From NCBI GenBank assembly GCA_905480595.1, contig CAJQQY010000278.1, positions 1-32,127 on the forward strand: a DNA stretch of 32,127 bases, read 5' to 3'. This DNA is from an uncultured Saprospiraceae bacterium. GTDB taxonomy: Bacteria; Bacteroidota; Bacteroidia; Chitinophagales; Saprospiraceae. Numbering within the stretch: the first letter of the stretch is position 1; every line of letters begins with the position of its first letter. The translations under genes were made by a program, and so were the position numbers. The notes below the pieces were generated by a model. The model did not search any database. It saw only the letters and a program-made list of their open reading frames with translations, and was not told where the DNA came from. This document shows, piece after piece, positions 16,877 to 25,286 of this stretch.

Positions 16877-17249
16877 TGATTGAACATTGTAGTATTAAGG
16901 CTTTTTTAACAAAAAACAAGGTGACTTTCTTTAATTTTCACGTTAAATATAATATCGATGGCTATGTGATTTTGTAAAATATTAGCATATTTTTTAACAT
17001 ACTTTAAGAATCAGAAAAAACGTTAACATAACTATGTATTTTAATAGCAAAATCAACATCTAGCCAATTAATCTACTAAAAATCAAAACTTAATACATCT
17101 AAAAAATGTAAATTTGATTTTAAAAACTGTCATTTTTCGCTCAATTTTATTTAAAAACTTGACAGACTATTTGATAAAGAGTAGTTTTACATTATAAAGA
17201 AATTCGTTTCTGGCATAAAGTTGGAAACTTATAATAAAAAAAGTAGATC
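16877..17249. other. Intergenic region, 373 bases
   Basis: The stretch is very AT-rich and holds no gene that can be supported. Its only readable signal is a candidate promoter at 17159-17189 near its right end. No terminator hairpin for the DUF6265 gene was seen. Confidence 0.6.
17159..17189 (+). promoter_or_regulatory. Candidate sigma-70 promoter for the DUF4783 gene
   Basis: TTG (17159-17161, part of TTGACA) is followed after exactly 20 bases by TAGTTTTA (17182-17189), close to the Bacteroidota arrangement TTG-N19-21-TAnnTTTG. The gene starts 60 bases downstream. The final G of the -7 element is replaced, so the match is imperfect. Confidence 0.4.
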
Positions 17250-17618
17250 ATGAAAAATCTAATGTTATTATTCCTAATCATTCCATGTATAGCTGCAACT
17301 AGCCAAAACATAGATAGTATTTCAAAAGCTTTGAGTAGAGGTGATGTTGAATCTCTTTCTACATACTTCGATGAAAGTGTTGAAATTGATGATGACTTTT
17401 ATGATAAAAATGAGGCAAAAGCTGAGGTGAAAAAGTTCTTTTCAAAGAATCCTCCCAAATCATTTAGTCTTATTCACAAAGGTACTTCTAAGGGTGAAAA
17501 TTCTAAGTATTTTATTGGAAACTTAAACGCAGGAAGCAGTACTTATAGAGTTTACGTTTATATGAAATTGTCAGGAAGTCAACCACTTATTCAGGAACTT
17601 CGTTTTGACAAAGAATAA
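17250..17618 (+). CDS. Secreted DUF4783 protein
   Basis: The 122-residue protein has a signal peptide (KNLMLLFLIIPCIAATSQ) and a single small domain with SKALSRGDVESLSTYFDESVEI, YDKNEAKAEVKKFFSKNPP, HKGTSKGENSKYFIGNL and a C-terminal LIQELRFDKE. These match the DUF4783 family, which has an NTF2-like alpha+beta fold and is largely restricted to Bacteroidota. No catalytic residues are known. It is a single-gene unit with its own candidate promoter and a strong terminator. Confidence 0.82.
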   Translation: MKNLMLLFLIIPCIAATSQNIDSISKALSRGDVESLSTYFDESVEIDDDFYDKNEAKAEVKKFFSKNPPKSFSLIHKGTSKGENSKYFIGNLNAGSSTYRVYVYMKLSGSQPLIQELRFDKE

Positions 17619-17643
17619 TTTTTTAACGGTTAATTAAAAAAAC

Positions 17644-17681
17644 AAAAAAGGAGCATTCATTAATTTGAATGCTCCTTTTTT
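17644..17681. terminator. Bidirectional intrinsic terminator
   Basis: A perfect 16-bp stem (17644-17659 with 17666-17681, core GGAGCATTCA) has a 6-base loop, an A run on the left foot and a T run on the right foot. It serves the DUF4783 gene and the convergent peroxidase gene. Confidence 0.9.
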
Positions 17682-17712
17682 AGTTGATGTTTTAAACGAT
17701 AATCACTAACCG

Positions 17713-19134
17713 TTAGTTAATTGCTAATTTAATAGCTCTTTGAGTATCTCCTTGTCGAATTTGAATCATATAGATTCCAACTGGTAAGTTAGAAGTATTC
17801 AAAACATATTGGCTTCCCTCGAATGAAGCAGTTTGTAATTGCTTACCTCTCATTGTTGAAAGTCTAATATCGTAAGTTTTCCCTTGAGAATTATTGAAAT
17901 TGATATAAGTGAAATCCGCCGCTGGATTTGGAAATACAGTTACATCTTCAAATAAATGTGGATCTTGAACGGCAGTTCCTCCCTCTTCAATAAATGGATT
18001 TGACCATTTTACATTAGTCAAATAATTTTCATCAGTCAATGTTTTCATAAAATTGACTAAGTTAATTTTTTCTTCATCTGAGAATTGTAACCCAGTAGGA
18101 TCACTCATCCAATTAAAGAATGAATTTGGATGCGGCTGTAATCCTTCGCTATAAAAATCAACTACTTCTTCCAACGTTTCAAATCGGCCATCATGCATAT
18201 ATGGTCCAGTTACTTCGATATTTCTTAAAGTTGGCGTTTTGAAAACACCATCAAAGAAAGGGTCATTGGTCCATCCACCCATTCCCGGATCAGCAGCTAC
18301 TGAATCTAAACCATTGGTAAAGTTTTGTCCTGCAAACATGGAGCTAAAAGTAGATGCTCCAAAATGAGGAGAAGCATGACAAAAACCACATTGCGCTTCA
18401 AACAAATCCATTCCTTCACTTTCACTTGCTGTAAAATCAGCAAATCCATTTTGCAAGCCTTGATCAAACTTAGAATCAAACGATGCATATGATCTAACAA
18501 ATTGGGCTAATGCATCTCCTATTCTTTCTTCAGTTATAGCTGGAGTTCCAAAGGCTTCTGTAAATAAATCAGCATAATAATCTGTCCCTTCCATGATTTG
18601 AATTAATTCAACTATATCTAATCCTAATTCATTAGGGTCTATAATTGGTTGAATAACCATCTCTTCCAATACAGACTGACGACCATCCCAAAATAGTTCA
18701 TTGGAATTTTGCCAAGCAATATCATTGATATGTAAAGAATTACGAGTTGTTTTTGTTTCTTGAATTCCTTCGCTAAATGCTACATCATCAGCAAAACTTA
18801 ACTCTTGTTTATGGCAGCTGGCACAAGAAACTGTACCATCTAAAGACAATTTTTTATCATAAAACAAAACACGACCAAGCGTTGCTCCTTCATTAGAAAC
18901 TAATGAAAAGGTATTTCCACCACCACCACCACCCCAAGGTGTTGGTGCATTTTTGATAAAATCAGGTAAATCAGCAATTTCATAATCTAACATCACATCA
19001 GGTAAATCTAAAACCTGATCAGTCGTAGCAGATGAATAATTAATAGCAGAGATCATTTTTTTGCCGAGAGGAGTCATACTTGTCAAACCTACAAGTAGAA
19101 AGACTGCGATAAAGGAAAGGTAAATTTTCTTCAT
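17713..19134 (-). CDS. Di-heme cytochrome c peroxidase (MauG/CcpA family) with T9SS sorting domain
   Basis: The start chosen is the ATG at 19134 (KKIYLSFIAVFLLVG, a signal peptide) rather than eight codons upstream. Two c-type heme sites are present, CASCH (Cys104/Cys107/His108) and CGFCH (Cys249/Cys252/His253). Family motifs around them include GRVLFYDKKLSLDGTVSC, ELFWDGR, VFKTPTLRNI, TGPYMHDGRFETL and a final helix before the tail. The family reduces hydrogen peroxide or oxidises protein substrates. Unusually, about 75 C-terminal residues form a type A T9SS sorting domain (VTVFPNPAADFTYI, LPVGIYMIQI), so the enzyme should reach the cell surface. A glycine run (PWGGGGGG) follows the mature N-terminus. 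Confidence 0.92.
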   Translation of the reverse strand: MKKIYLSFIAVFLLVGLTSMTPLGKKMISAINYSSATTDQVLDLPDVMLDYEIADLPDFIKNAPTPWGGGGGGNTFSLVSNEGATLGRVLFYDKKLSLDGTVSCASCHKQELSFADDVAFSEGIQETKTTRNSLHINDIAWQNSNELFWDGRQSVLEEMVIQPIIDPNELGLDIVELIQIMEGTDYYADLFTEAFGTPAITEERIGDALAQFVRSYASFDSKFDQGLQNGFADFTASESEGMDLFEAQCGFCHASPHFGASTFSSMFAGQNFTNGLDSVAADPGMGGWTNDPFFDGVFKTPTLRNIEVTGPYMHDGRFETLEEVVDFYSEGLQPHPNSFFNWMSDPTGLQFSDEEKINLVNFMKTLTDENYLTNVKWSNPFIEEGGTAVQDPHLFEDVTVFPNPAADFTYINFNNSQGKTYDIRLSTMRGKQLQTASFEGSQYVLNTSNLPVGIYMIQIRQGDTQRAIKLAIN

Positions 19135-19381
19135 GATGATAGTTTTAGTTGAATACAATTCAATTGAGTAATATAGGATCTATTATAATGTTCCAATTAA
19201 ATGGAAAAAAGCTGCTTAGTTGAAAAAGGAAAAGAAACAATCTATTAAATCATAGCTTCTAAATCAGATGTTTCTAGGAGAGACGAACGGTGTGGAATAA
19301 AATTAACTTTATAATTTTTGATAAAAATAGCAAAATTCCATTTGTCATACAAATGTCAGGAGGGAGGGATTTTGCTAGTTA

Positions 19382-19825
19382 TTAAGCAAATTGCTTAAAT
19401 AGATGTGGATTTTCTTTAATGAATGCATTGAATTTTCGGCGGCTGGCCACAAAGGTGATCTTTTTTCCAAAAGTCCCTGGTTCCTTTAACACTAGATGAA
19501 TAGTTCGAAAAATAACAAAATCACGCTCTTCAATTTTTTCTATATTTGACCACGGATATTTGAAATTTTTAAAATAATTGGTGACAAATATATGAGTCTG
19601 ATCCATCTCAACTCGCTTGAGTTGAAGTACTGTGAAATAAAAAAACACTACTCCCAATAATAAAAATGCCAAAATTCCATATCGAAACGTCTGAATCGGC
19701 ATACCTGCAAAAGTACCTGAGTCTAATAACCAAACTGCCATTGTGAACCCAAAGAAAAATACAGTCCAAAAAATGGGTACAAAAAATTTAAAGAATATAG
19801 TAAGTGAGGTAGAAACTTGTTGCAT
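19382..19825 (-). CDS. Small membrane protein with PH-like domain
   Basis: The 147-residue protein has two transmembrane helices (about 10-33, FFKFFVPIFWTVFFFGFTMA, and 48-68, YGILAFLLLGVVFFYFTVLQ). A C-terminal cytoplasmic domain with LKRVEMDQTHIFVTNYFKNF and YPWSNIEKIEERD resembles bacterial PH domains of the YdbT/YdbS type. It is the last gene of the minus-strand run after tatC, with a 75-base gap. The function is unknown. Confidence 0.72.
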   Translation of the reverse strand: MQQVSTSLTIFFKFFVPIFWTVFFFGFTMAVWLLDSGTFAGMPIQTFRYGILAFLLLGVVFFYFTVLQLKRVEMDQTHIFVTNYFKNFKYPWSNIEKIEERDFVIFRTIHLVLKEPGTFGKKITFVASRRKFNAFIKENPHLFKQFA

Positions 19826-19840
19826 TGATTAATTTTAAAC

Positions 19841-19858
19841 CTGCTTTTGTCGGCAGGG
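19841..19858. repeat. Short hairpin in the tatC / membrane-protein gap
   Basis: CCTGCTTTTGTCGGCAGG can pair CCTGC with GCAGG across an 8-base loop. It lies 16 bases upstream of the small membrane-protein gene. It could be a weak mRNA structure or a lone REP-like unit; no second copy was seen. Confidence 0.35.
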
Positions 19859-19900
19859 AGGTGATTGAATTTTAAATCTTGAATAATTTAAAATTATGGT

Positions 19901-20749
19901 TTATGGTTTTTTCATTAGCGCTTTTTCCTCTGCTGCTTCTTTGGCTGCCGCATTTTTAATTACTCTTCGAGAAATAATAATGCTTACTTCATACAATCCA
20001 AACAATGGAATTCCAATCAAAAATTGAGTGACCACATCTGGTGGAGTGACGATAGCTGCCATCAGTAAAATTATCACAATTGCATGTTTTCGATATGCTT
20101 TTAAAAACTCAGGTGTGATTAATCCTATTTTTGATAAAAAGTAAACTGCAACTGGCATTTGAAAAACAATTCCAACTGGCAAGGTGAAAAGTATTATGGA
20201 AGAAACATAATCAGATAAATTGGGCTCAAAGTCTACTCCTGCTCCAAATTCATAATTGGATAAAAATGTAATCGCAAATGGCGTAAGTACAAAGTAACCA
20301 AATGCAACTCCTGACATAAAAAGTGTGGAGCATGAAAATACAATTCCTCTAGCTGCTCTCAACTCATTCTTATGCAACGCAGGTTTGATAAATCGCCAAA
20401 TCTCCCAAAATAGATAGGGAAACGCCACCACTAAACCAAAAATGACCGATACTCGAATATGTGTCAAGAATGCTTCATGCATTGCTTTTATATCCAAAGA
20501 AAATTCTGGTGGAAAAAAACAAGTCACTTCTGACATATTGCAGAAGAATTCATACGTCGGAAACTCTTTAAGTCGAGGCCAAAACAATATAAACGTAGTA
20601 AAATCTTTTGCTATAAAAAATCCTATGGCAAACACTAACAAGGCTACAACCGACCGCACCAAGTGCCATCGTAAAGCTTCCAAATGATCCAAAAAGGACA
20701 TTTCAGATTCTTCTTTCATATTATCAACATCGACTTGGTCTAGTGCCAT
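19901..20749 (-). CDS. tatC: Sec-independent protein translocase TatC
   Basis: TatC binds the twin-arginine signal of folded precursors and forms the core of the Tat translocon in the inner membrane. The 282-residue protein has the conserved SFLDHLEALRWHLVRS start, six predicted transmembrane helices, the first periplasmic loop, FPYLFWEIWRFIKPAL at the cytoplasmic signal-binding loop, LSDYVSSIILFTLPVGIVFQMPV, and ITPEFLKAYRKHAIVIILLMAAIVTPPD. No tatA is visible nearby. The short acidic N-terminal extension (about 18 residues) may instead begin at the internal Met11. It lies 108 bases after the ABC ATPase gene. Confidence 0.95.
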   Translation of the reverse strand: MALDQVDVDNMKEESEMSFLDHLEALRWHLVRSVVALLVFAIGFFIAKDFTTFILFWPRLKEFPTYEFFCNMSEVTCFFPPEFSLDIKAMHEAFLTHIRVSVIFGLVVAFPYLFWEIWRFIKPALHKNELRAARGIVFSCSTLFMSGVAFGYFVLTPFAITFLSNYEFGAGVDFEPNLSDYVSSIILFTLPVGIVFQMPVAVYFLSKIGLITPEFLKAYRKHAIVIILLMAAIVTPPDVVTQFLIGIPLFGLYEVSIIISRRVIKNAAAKEAAEEKALMKKP

Positions 20750-20857
20750 TTATTTGTAATTTTCCCCAAAAATAGGAATTTTTAATGATGTGCAAAAAAT
20801 GAATGGAAAGGAAGTTTAAGACTTAGATTTTATCTAAATAAAAAATTTAAATTAGAA

Positions 20858-21499
20858 TTATTTTTCAACAGCTATTTTCTTTTTTTTGTAATCTAGAATA
20901 TTCAATGATGCATCGCAAAAATCATAATCCGCTTCAACATTTGAAGCGACAACAATGGAGCGATTTTGACCATATTCCTTGATCAAATCTCGATACCAAT
21001 TCATTCCTTGAGTATCTAAATTTGTGGTCGGTTCATCCAAAAGCAGTAAAGGTGAATCTGAGCAAATTGCTAAAACTAATTTTAACCTCTGCTTCATTCC
21101 CGAAGAGAAAAACCGAACTGGTTTATCCTTCGATTTTTCGAAATTTAAAATTTCAATTAAATCTTCAGGCGATAATTGATTCGCAAACGTTTTAAATTTT
21201 TGGTGAAATTTAATCGCTTCGGTAAGCGTAAATTCTTCGATCAAATCAATATAAGGTGCTGCATAACTAATTTTCCGATATACCTCGTCGATAGGCTGCT
21301 TTTCACCTTCCAATAAAAAATCCACTTTGCCCTTCGATGGTGTCAGATGACCTGACAACACTTTCAGCAAAGTGGATTTACCTGAGCCATTTGGCCCTAG
21401 AATTGCATATTTTTTTCCCGCCTCAAAAGTGAAGTTAACTCCTCGAAAAATCCACTCGTAGCGGTATCTTTTCCCAATATTACGAAAGGAGACTTTCAT
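20858..21499 (-). CDS. ABC transporter ATP-binding protein, no permease nearby
   Basis: The protein is about 213 residues from the ATG at 21499 (KVSFRNIGKRY); an ATG four codons earlier is possible. It has Walker A GPNGSGKST, Q-loop region YAAPYIDL, signature SSGMKQRLKL, Walker B LLLLDEPTTNLD, and a degenerate switch where the usual His is replaced (VVASNVEADYDFCD). Its start overlaps the end of lpxA by 20 bases (32 with the earlier start), so translation is probably coupled. It resembles CcmA-like single ATPases. No membrane partner gene adjoins it, so the exported substrate cannot be named. Confidence 0.85.
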   Translation of the reverse strand: MKVSFRNIGKRYRYEWIFRGVNFTFEAGKKYAILGPNGSGKSTLLKVLSGHLTPSKGKVDFLLEGEKQPIDEVYRKISYAAPYIDLIEEFTLTEAIKFHQKFKTFANQLSPEDLIEILNFEKSKDKPVRFFSSGMKQRLKLVLAICSDSPLLLLDEPTTNLDTQGMNWYRDLIKEYGQNRSIVVASNVEADYDFCDASLNILDYKKKKIAVEK

Positions 21500-22322
21500 T
21501 TCTATTTCCATTAACCTTTATTCGTGGACTAACTTTTCCACCGTTCATGTGTCTATATCCTCTGATGATTCCTCGACTTGTATCTTTGATAAAACCTAAA
21601 ATATTTTCTCTCTCAGGCGTTTCAGACAAAGTTGATTGGATTACTTCCAATGCTTGTGATGTGTTATGTCCTTTTTGATAAAGTAATCTGTATATATCTT
21701 GAATGTTATGAATTTGGTCATCAGAAAATCCTTTTCTACGCAAACCAATTGAATTTACACCTGCATAAGAAAGTGGTTCTCTCGCAGCTTTGATATATGG
21801 TGGAATATCTTTTCGAACTAATGAACCGCCACCGACCATCACATTATCACCAATTCTTACAAATTGATGAACAGCAGTCAATCCTCCAAGTGTCGTTCTT
21901 TGCCCCACTTCAATATGCCCTGCAAGAGTCACATTATTTGCCAAAACACATCTCTCATGAATAATACAATCATGTGCGATATGACAATAAGCCATAATCA
22001 AGCAATTATCTTCGATAACTGTTTTCCAATTGGCAGTCGTTCCGATATTAATAGTACAATATTCTCGGATGGTTACGTTATTTCCTATTTCTAAAAAAGT
22101 ACGTTCTCCTTTATATTTTAAATCTTGCGGAATAGAACCAACGATTGCTCCAGGGAAAACTTTACAATTTTCGCCCATTCGAGTACCATTCATAATAACA
22201 GCATTTGGAGAAATCTCTGTATTATCCCCAATCACAACATCTTTTTCAATCGTAACAAAGGCTCCGATTTTAACATTTTTTCCGATTTTTGCTTCTGGAT
22301 GAATATTTCTTATTGGATTCAT
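21480..22322 (-). CDS. lpxA: Acyl-ACP--UDP-N-acetylglucosamine O-acyltransferase
   Basis: LpxA transfers a 3-hydroxyacyl chain from ACP to UDP-GlcNAc, the first step of lipid A synthesis in the cytoplasm. The 280-residue protein has the left-handed beta-helix built of hexapeptide repeats, with the catalytic His in MAYCHIAHDC (His117), NNVTLAGHIEVG, and the C-terminal helical part starting YIKAAREPLSYAGVNSIGLRRKGF. It is about 20 residues longer than E. coli LpxA (262), with a polar tail. It follows lpxC-fabZ by 87 bases, in the usual Bacteroidota order lpxD, lpxC-fabZ, lpxA. Confidence 0.95.
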   Translation of the reverse strand: MNPIRNIHPEAKIGKNVKIGAFVTIEKDVVIGDNTEISPNAVIMNGTRMGENCKVFPGAIVGSIPQDLKYKGERTFLEIGNNVTIREYCTINIGTTANWKTVIEDNCLIMAYCHIAHDCIIHERCVLANNVTLAGHIEVGQRTTLGGLTAVHQFVRIGDNVMVGGGSLVRKDIPPYIKAAREPLSYAGVNSIGLRRKGFSDDQIHNIQDIYRLLYQKGHNTSQALEVIQSTLSETPERENILGFIKDTSRGIIRGYRHMNGGKVSPRIKVNGNRNESLLS

Positions 22323-22409
22323 GATTGAGCTTCTTTCTGTATTTTATGAAATAAAATTAAGTGAGTAAAAAAACATAACGTGCCATTGCTCAACTTAATC
22401 CGTGTGTAT

Positions 22410-23798
22410 TTAATTCCTTTTTACAATTTGAGCTGTTAACTCTCCTTCTGATACGATCTTATTTCCGACGTAGGCTGTTCCCTGCATATGACAAATTCCT
22501 CTTCTAATTGGAGACAATAATTCCATTTTAAAAATCACCGTATCTCCAGGAACTACTTTTTGTCTCAATTTCACTTTGTCCATTTTCAAAAAATAAGTAT
22601 CCCAATTTTCAGGATCTGGCACAGTTGACAATGCTAAAATCCCACCAGTTTGTGCCATTGCTTCAATTTGCAAAACGCCTGGCATAACTGGGTTCCCTGG
22701 AAAATGTCCTTGAAAAAATTCTTCATTAAAAGTGACATTTTTTACTCCGACTACATGCTTTTCTTCGAGTTCAATTATTTTGTCTATTAATAAAAACGGA
22801 TAACGATGGGGCAAACGTTTGGCAATTTCTACCACATCATAAATTGGGTCTACGTTAGGATTGTATTTCGGTTTATTTTTTAGCTTTTTTTGTTCGACTA
22901 ATTTTTGTTTTAACAGCTTTGCAAATTCAATATTTGCAGTATGGCCTGGTTTAGTTGCAACAATTCTACCTTTAATCGGTTTCCCCACCAATGCCAAATC
23001 TCCCATCACATCTAACAATTTATGTCGAGCTGCTTCATTCTTGAATTTTAATTCAATCGTATTTAAAATTCCCTCTTTATCCACATCTACACTTGGCTTT
23101 CCAAGTTTCTTCGCCAATGCATCCAATTCCTTCTTTTTCATCACTCTATCCACAATAACGATTGCATTATCCAAATCGCCCCCTTTAATTAAATTTTGTT
23201 CTAACAATTGTTCTAATTCATGTAAAAAAACAAATGTTCGACAAGGTGCAATTTCAGTTTGATAATCTTCAATTGACTTCAAAGAAGCATATTGATGACC
23301 TAAAACAGGCGAATTAAAATCAATCATCGTCGTTATCTGAAAGTCATCACTTGGAAAGACCATTAATTCAGCCCCAGACTCCTCATCTTTAAACGAAATT
23401 GATTCTTCTATTTCAAAATAATCTCGGTCTTCTTCTTGCTCCTCAATCCCTGCTTTGCTCAATTTTTCCACAAACTCCCTCGCACTTCCATCCATAATTG
23501 GTGCTTCTGGCCCATCAATATCAATCATCACATTATCGATTTGCAATCCAAGTAATGCTGATAATGCATGTTCTACAGTCGTAACCGACGCATCACCTGC
23601 AGAAATTGTTGTGCTCCGATTAGTGGAACTAACTCGATTCACATCCGCAGTAATAACAGGTTGATTTTCGAGATCAACTCGTTTGAATTTATAGCCGTGA
23701 TTAACTGCTGCTGGATGAAAAGTCATTGTAACTTCTTTACCAGTATGCAATCCAATTCCTTTTACTTTTACCGCTTTCTTGATAGTAGTTTGCTTCAT
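22410..23798 (-). CDS. lpxC-fabZ: LpxC-FabZ fusion: UDP-3-O-acyl-GlcNAc deacetylase and 3-hydroxyacyl-ACP dehydratase
   Basis: This 462-residue bifunctional enzyme starts at the ATG at 23798 (KQTTIKKAVKVKGIGLHTG); a longer open stretch upstream has no family similarity. Residues about 1-305 are LpxC, with IGLHTGK, TVEHALSALLGLQIDNVMID (zinc ligand and catalytic Glu) and HKLLDVMGDLALVG (zinc ligands His and Asp). Residues about 315-462 are FabZ, with LPHRYPFLLIDKI and QGHFPGNPVMPGVLQIEAMAQ (active-site His and Glu). LpxC commits the cell to lipid A; FabZ dehydrates the 3-hydroxyacyl-ACP that LpxA/LpxD compete for. The fusion is a hallmark of Bacteroidota and Chlorobiota. Confidence 0.96.
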   Translation of the reverse strand: MKQTTIKKAVKVKGIGLHTGKEVTMTFHPAAVNHGYKFKRVDLENQPVITADVNRVSSTNRSTTISAGDASVTTVEHALSALLGLQIDNVMIDIDGPEAPIMDGSAREFVEKLSKAGIEEQEEDRDYFEIEESISFKDEESGAELMVFPSDDFQITTMIDFNSPVLGHQYASLKSIEDYQTEIAPCRTFVFLHELEQLLEQNLIKGGDLDNAIVIVDRVMKKKELDALAKKLGKPSVDVDKEGILNTIELKFKNEAARHKLLDVMGDLALVGKPIKGRIVATKPGHTANIEFAKLLKQKLVEQKKLKNKPKYNPNVDPIYDVVEIAKRLPHRYPFLLIDKIIELEEKHVVGVKNVTFNEEFFQGHFPGNPVMPGVLQIEAMAQTGGILALSTVPDPENWDTYFLKMDKVKLRQKVVPGDTVIFKMELLSPIRRGICHMQGTAYVGNKIVSEGELTAQIVKRN

Positions 23799-23838
23799 TT
23801 TTATTCTTTGAAAATTCGACAATTTTTGAAAATTCGCA

Positions 23839-23846
23839 CAAAGATA
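23839..23846 (-). promoter_or_regulatory. Candidate -7 element for lpxC-fabZ
   Basis: On the minus strand TATCTTTG (plus-strand CAAAGATA) matches TAnnTTTG and lies 40 bases before the chosen lpxC-fabZ start. It also supports that start over the upstream one. No correctly spaced TTG was found. Confidence 0.4.
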
Positions 23847-23882
23847 AAGCTTTGTTAAGAAAAAATGAGTTTTTTGTGAACT

Positions 23883-23945
23883 TGAGTATTTTATACTCAT
23901 AAATATTAAAAATAATATTTATCAAAGAAACTGATAAATATTATT
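23883..23945 (-). terminator. AT-rich inverted repeats after lpxD (weak terminator or regulatory hairpin)
   Basis: A perfect 14-bp inverted repeat (23911-23924 with 23932-23945, AATAATATTTATCA) has a 7-base loop, and on the minus strand a T run follows it. A second hairpin (TGAGTAT at 23883-23889 with ATACTCA at 23893-23899) lies just downstream. Together they sit between the lpxD stop and the lpxC-fabZ promoter. The stems are nearly pure A/T, so termination strength is doubtful. Confidence 0.5.
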
Positions 23946-23973
23946 ACTTAGACTGACAAAAATCACTTTTCCC

Positions 23974-24996
23974 CTACGTCGTTTGTTTTTTTAACAAATT
24001 TACTTCCCTCGACAATTCAGGTAAATTCTTAAATACGGCATATGATCTTAAATAATTAGCATAAGCTATCGCCGGAGAACCATAAAGTGACGTATTCTCT
24101 TTTTTCACACTTCTAGCTACTCCAGATTGTGCTTGAATTTTTGCGCCATTAGCTACTTCGATATGTCCAACAAATCCAACTTGCCCGCCAATCATACAAT
24201 TTTCTCCAATTTTAGTGCTTCCTGCTACCCCCGTTTGAGCTGCGATAACTGTATTTTTTCCAATCTCCACATTATGAGCAATCATGATAAGGTTATCTAA
24301 CTTTACTCCTTGCCGGATAATTGTAGATCCCATAGTTGCTCGATCAATGGTCGAATTTGCACCAACCTCAACATTATCTTCTAAAATTGCATTTCCAATT
24401 TGAGCTACTTTTTTAAATGATCCATCAGCTTCTGGTGCAAAACCAAAACCATCTCCTCCAATCACTACGTTTGCATGCAAAATGCAATTGTTTCCTATTT
24501 CACAATCATGATATACTTTTACTCCTGAGAAGAAAGTACAGTTCTCTCCGATTTTGGCATTTCTCCCAACAAAAACTTGCGCTTGTAGGGACGTATTATC
24601 TCCAATCTTAGCACCTTCTTCAACTACCACGAATGGGCCTATATTGACATTTTCTCCAATTTTTGCAGAAGGATGAATAGCAGCTTGAGATGAAATTTCT
24701 CCTTTCTTATCTTCTTTTTGTGCGAAATTTTCTAGCAAAAAAGAAACTGATTTATAAACATCTTCCACGCGAATTAAAGTCGTAGAAATGGGTTGGGATG
24801 GGACAAAATCCTTACTGACTAAAATAATCGCAGCTTTGGTCGTATAAACGTAATGTTCATATTTTGGATTGGCAAAAAAACAAATCGAATCTTCTGTAGC
24901 TTCTTCGATTTTGCTTGGACGACTAACCATGACATCGGGATTACCTTCGATGGTACCATTAAGCGCATGGCTAAGTTCTTTGGCTGAAATTTGCAT
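23974..24996 (-). CDS. lpxD: UDP-3-O-(3-hydroxyacyl)glucosamine N-acyltransferase
   Basis: LpxD adds the second 3-hydroxyacyl chain, to the amino group of the LpxC product. The 340-residue protein has the N-terminal uridine-binding domain ([37 protein letters not shown]) followed by hexapeptide repeats forming a left-handed beta-helix. Family motifs include [33 protein letters not shown] and MIAHNVEIG with catalytic His241, then [10 protein letters not shown] and a C-terminal helix ([14 protein letters not shown]). It is the first gene of the lpx run and is divergent from hemC. Confidence 0.95.
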   Translation of the reverse strand: MQISAKELSHALNGTIEGNPDVMVSRPSKIEEATEDSICFFANPKYEHYVYTTKAAIILVSKDFVPSQPISTTLIRVEDVYKSVSFLLENFAQKEDKKGEISSQAAIHPSAKIGENVNIGPFVVVEEGAKIGDNTSLQAQVFVGRNAKIGENCTFFSGVKVYHDCEIGNNCILHANVVIGGDGFGFAPEADGSFKKVAQIGNAILEDNVEVGANSTIDRATMGSTIIRQGVKLDNLIMIAHNVEIGKNTVIAAQTGVAGSTKIGENCMIGGQVGFVGHIEVANGAKIQAQSGVARSVKKENTSLYGSPAIAYANYLRSYAVFKNLPELSREVNLLKKQTT

Positions 24997-25036
24997 GTTA
25001 AAATACGGGTTTAGCGATAGGTTAAATTTCCACCTA

Positions 25037-25044
25037 CAAAGGTA
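25037..25044 (-). promoter_or_regulatory. Candidate -7 element for lpxD
   Basis: On the minus strand TACCTTTG (plus-strand CAAAGGTA) is a full match to the Bacteroidota consensus TAnnTTTG, 40 bases upstream of the lpxD start codon. The -33 TTG is not evident. Confidence 0.5.
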
Positions 25045-25217
25045 AAAAATAATTACCTCATGGCGTTTTTTTTAGATAAAATGGATTACTTCTACCTATG
25101 AAACGATATTCAACTCTATTTAGCTTACTCTATATTTATAAAAATGAAAACCACTTTCCATATTTTCCTTTTTTTGTAAAAAAAAATCACACAACTATCA
25201 TTCTATTTTCCAATGAT

Positions 25218-25225
25218 TATCTTTG
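25218..25225 (+). promoter_or_regulatory. Candidate -7 element for hemC
   Basis: TATCTTTG (25218-25225) matches TAnnTTTG and lies 61 bases before the hemC start chosen here. Its position inside the longer open frame that begins at 25098 supports the downstream ATG as the real start. Confidence 0.45.
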
Positions 25226-25286
25226 CGCCTCGAAATTGGAATTTTTAAATTCTGATTTTTGTGAAATCTTTTTTAAAAATGCAATT

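Noticed and set aside
22861-23262. A 133-codon plus-strand frame opposite lpxC-fabZ
   Set aside because: It lies wholly antisense to a well-supported gene, is rich in Ser/Asn/Phe as expected of a shadow, and has no motif.
23799-23900. A 34-codon extension of LpxC-FabZ
   Set aside because: It is not similar to LpxC, and the -7 element at 23839-23846 falls within it.
25098-25286. An N-terminal extension of hemC by 63 codons
   Set aside because: The extension has no family similarity, holds a promoter-like TATCTTTG, and the ATG at 25287 gives the normal protein length.
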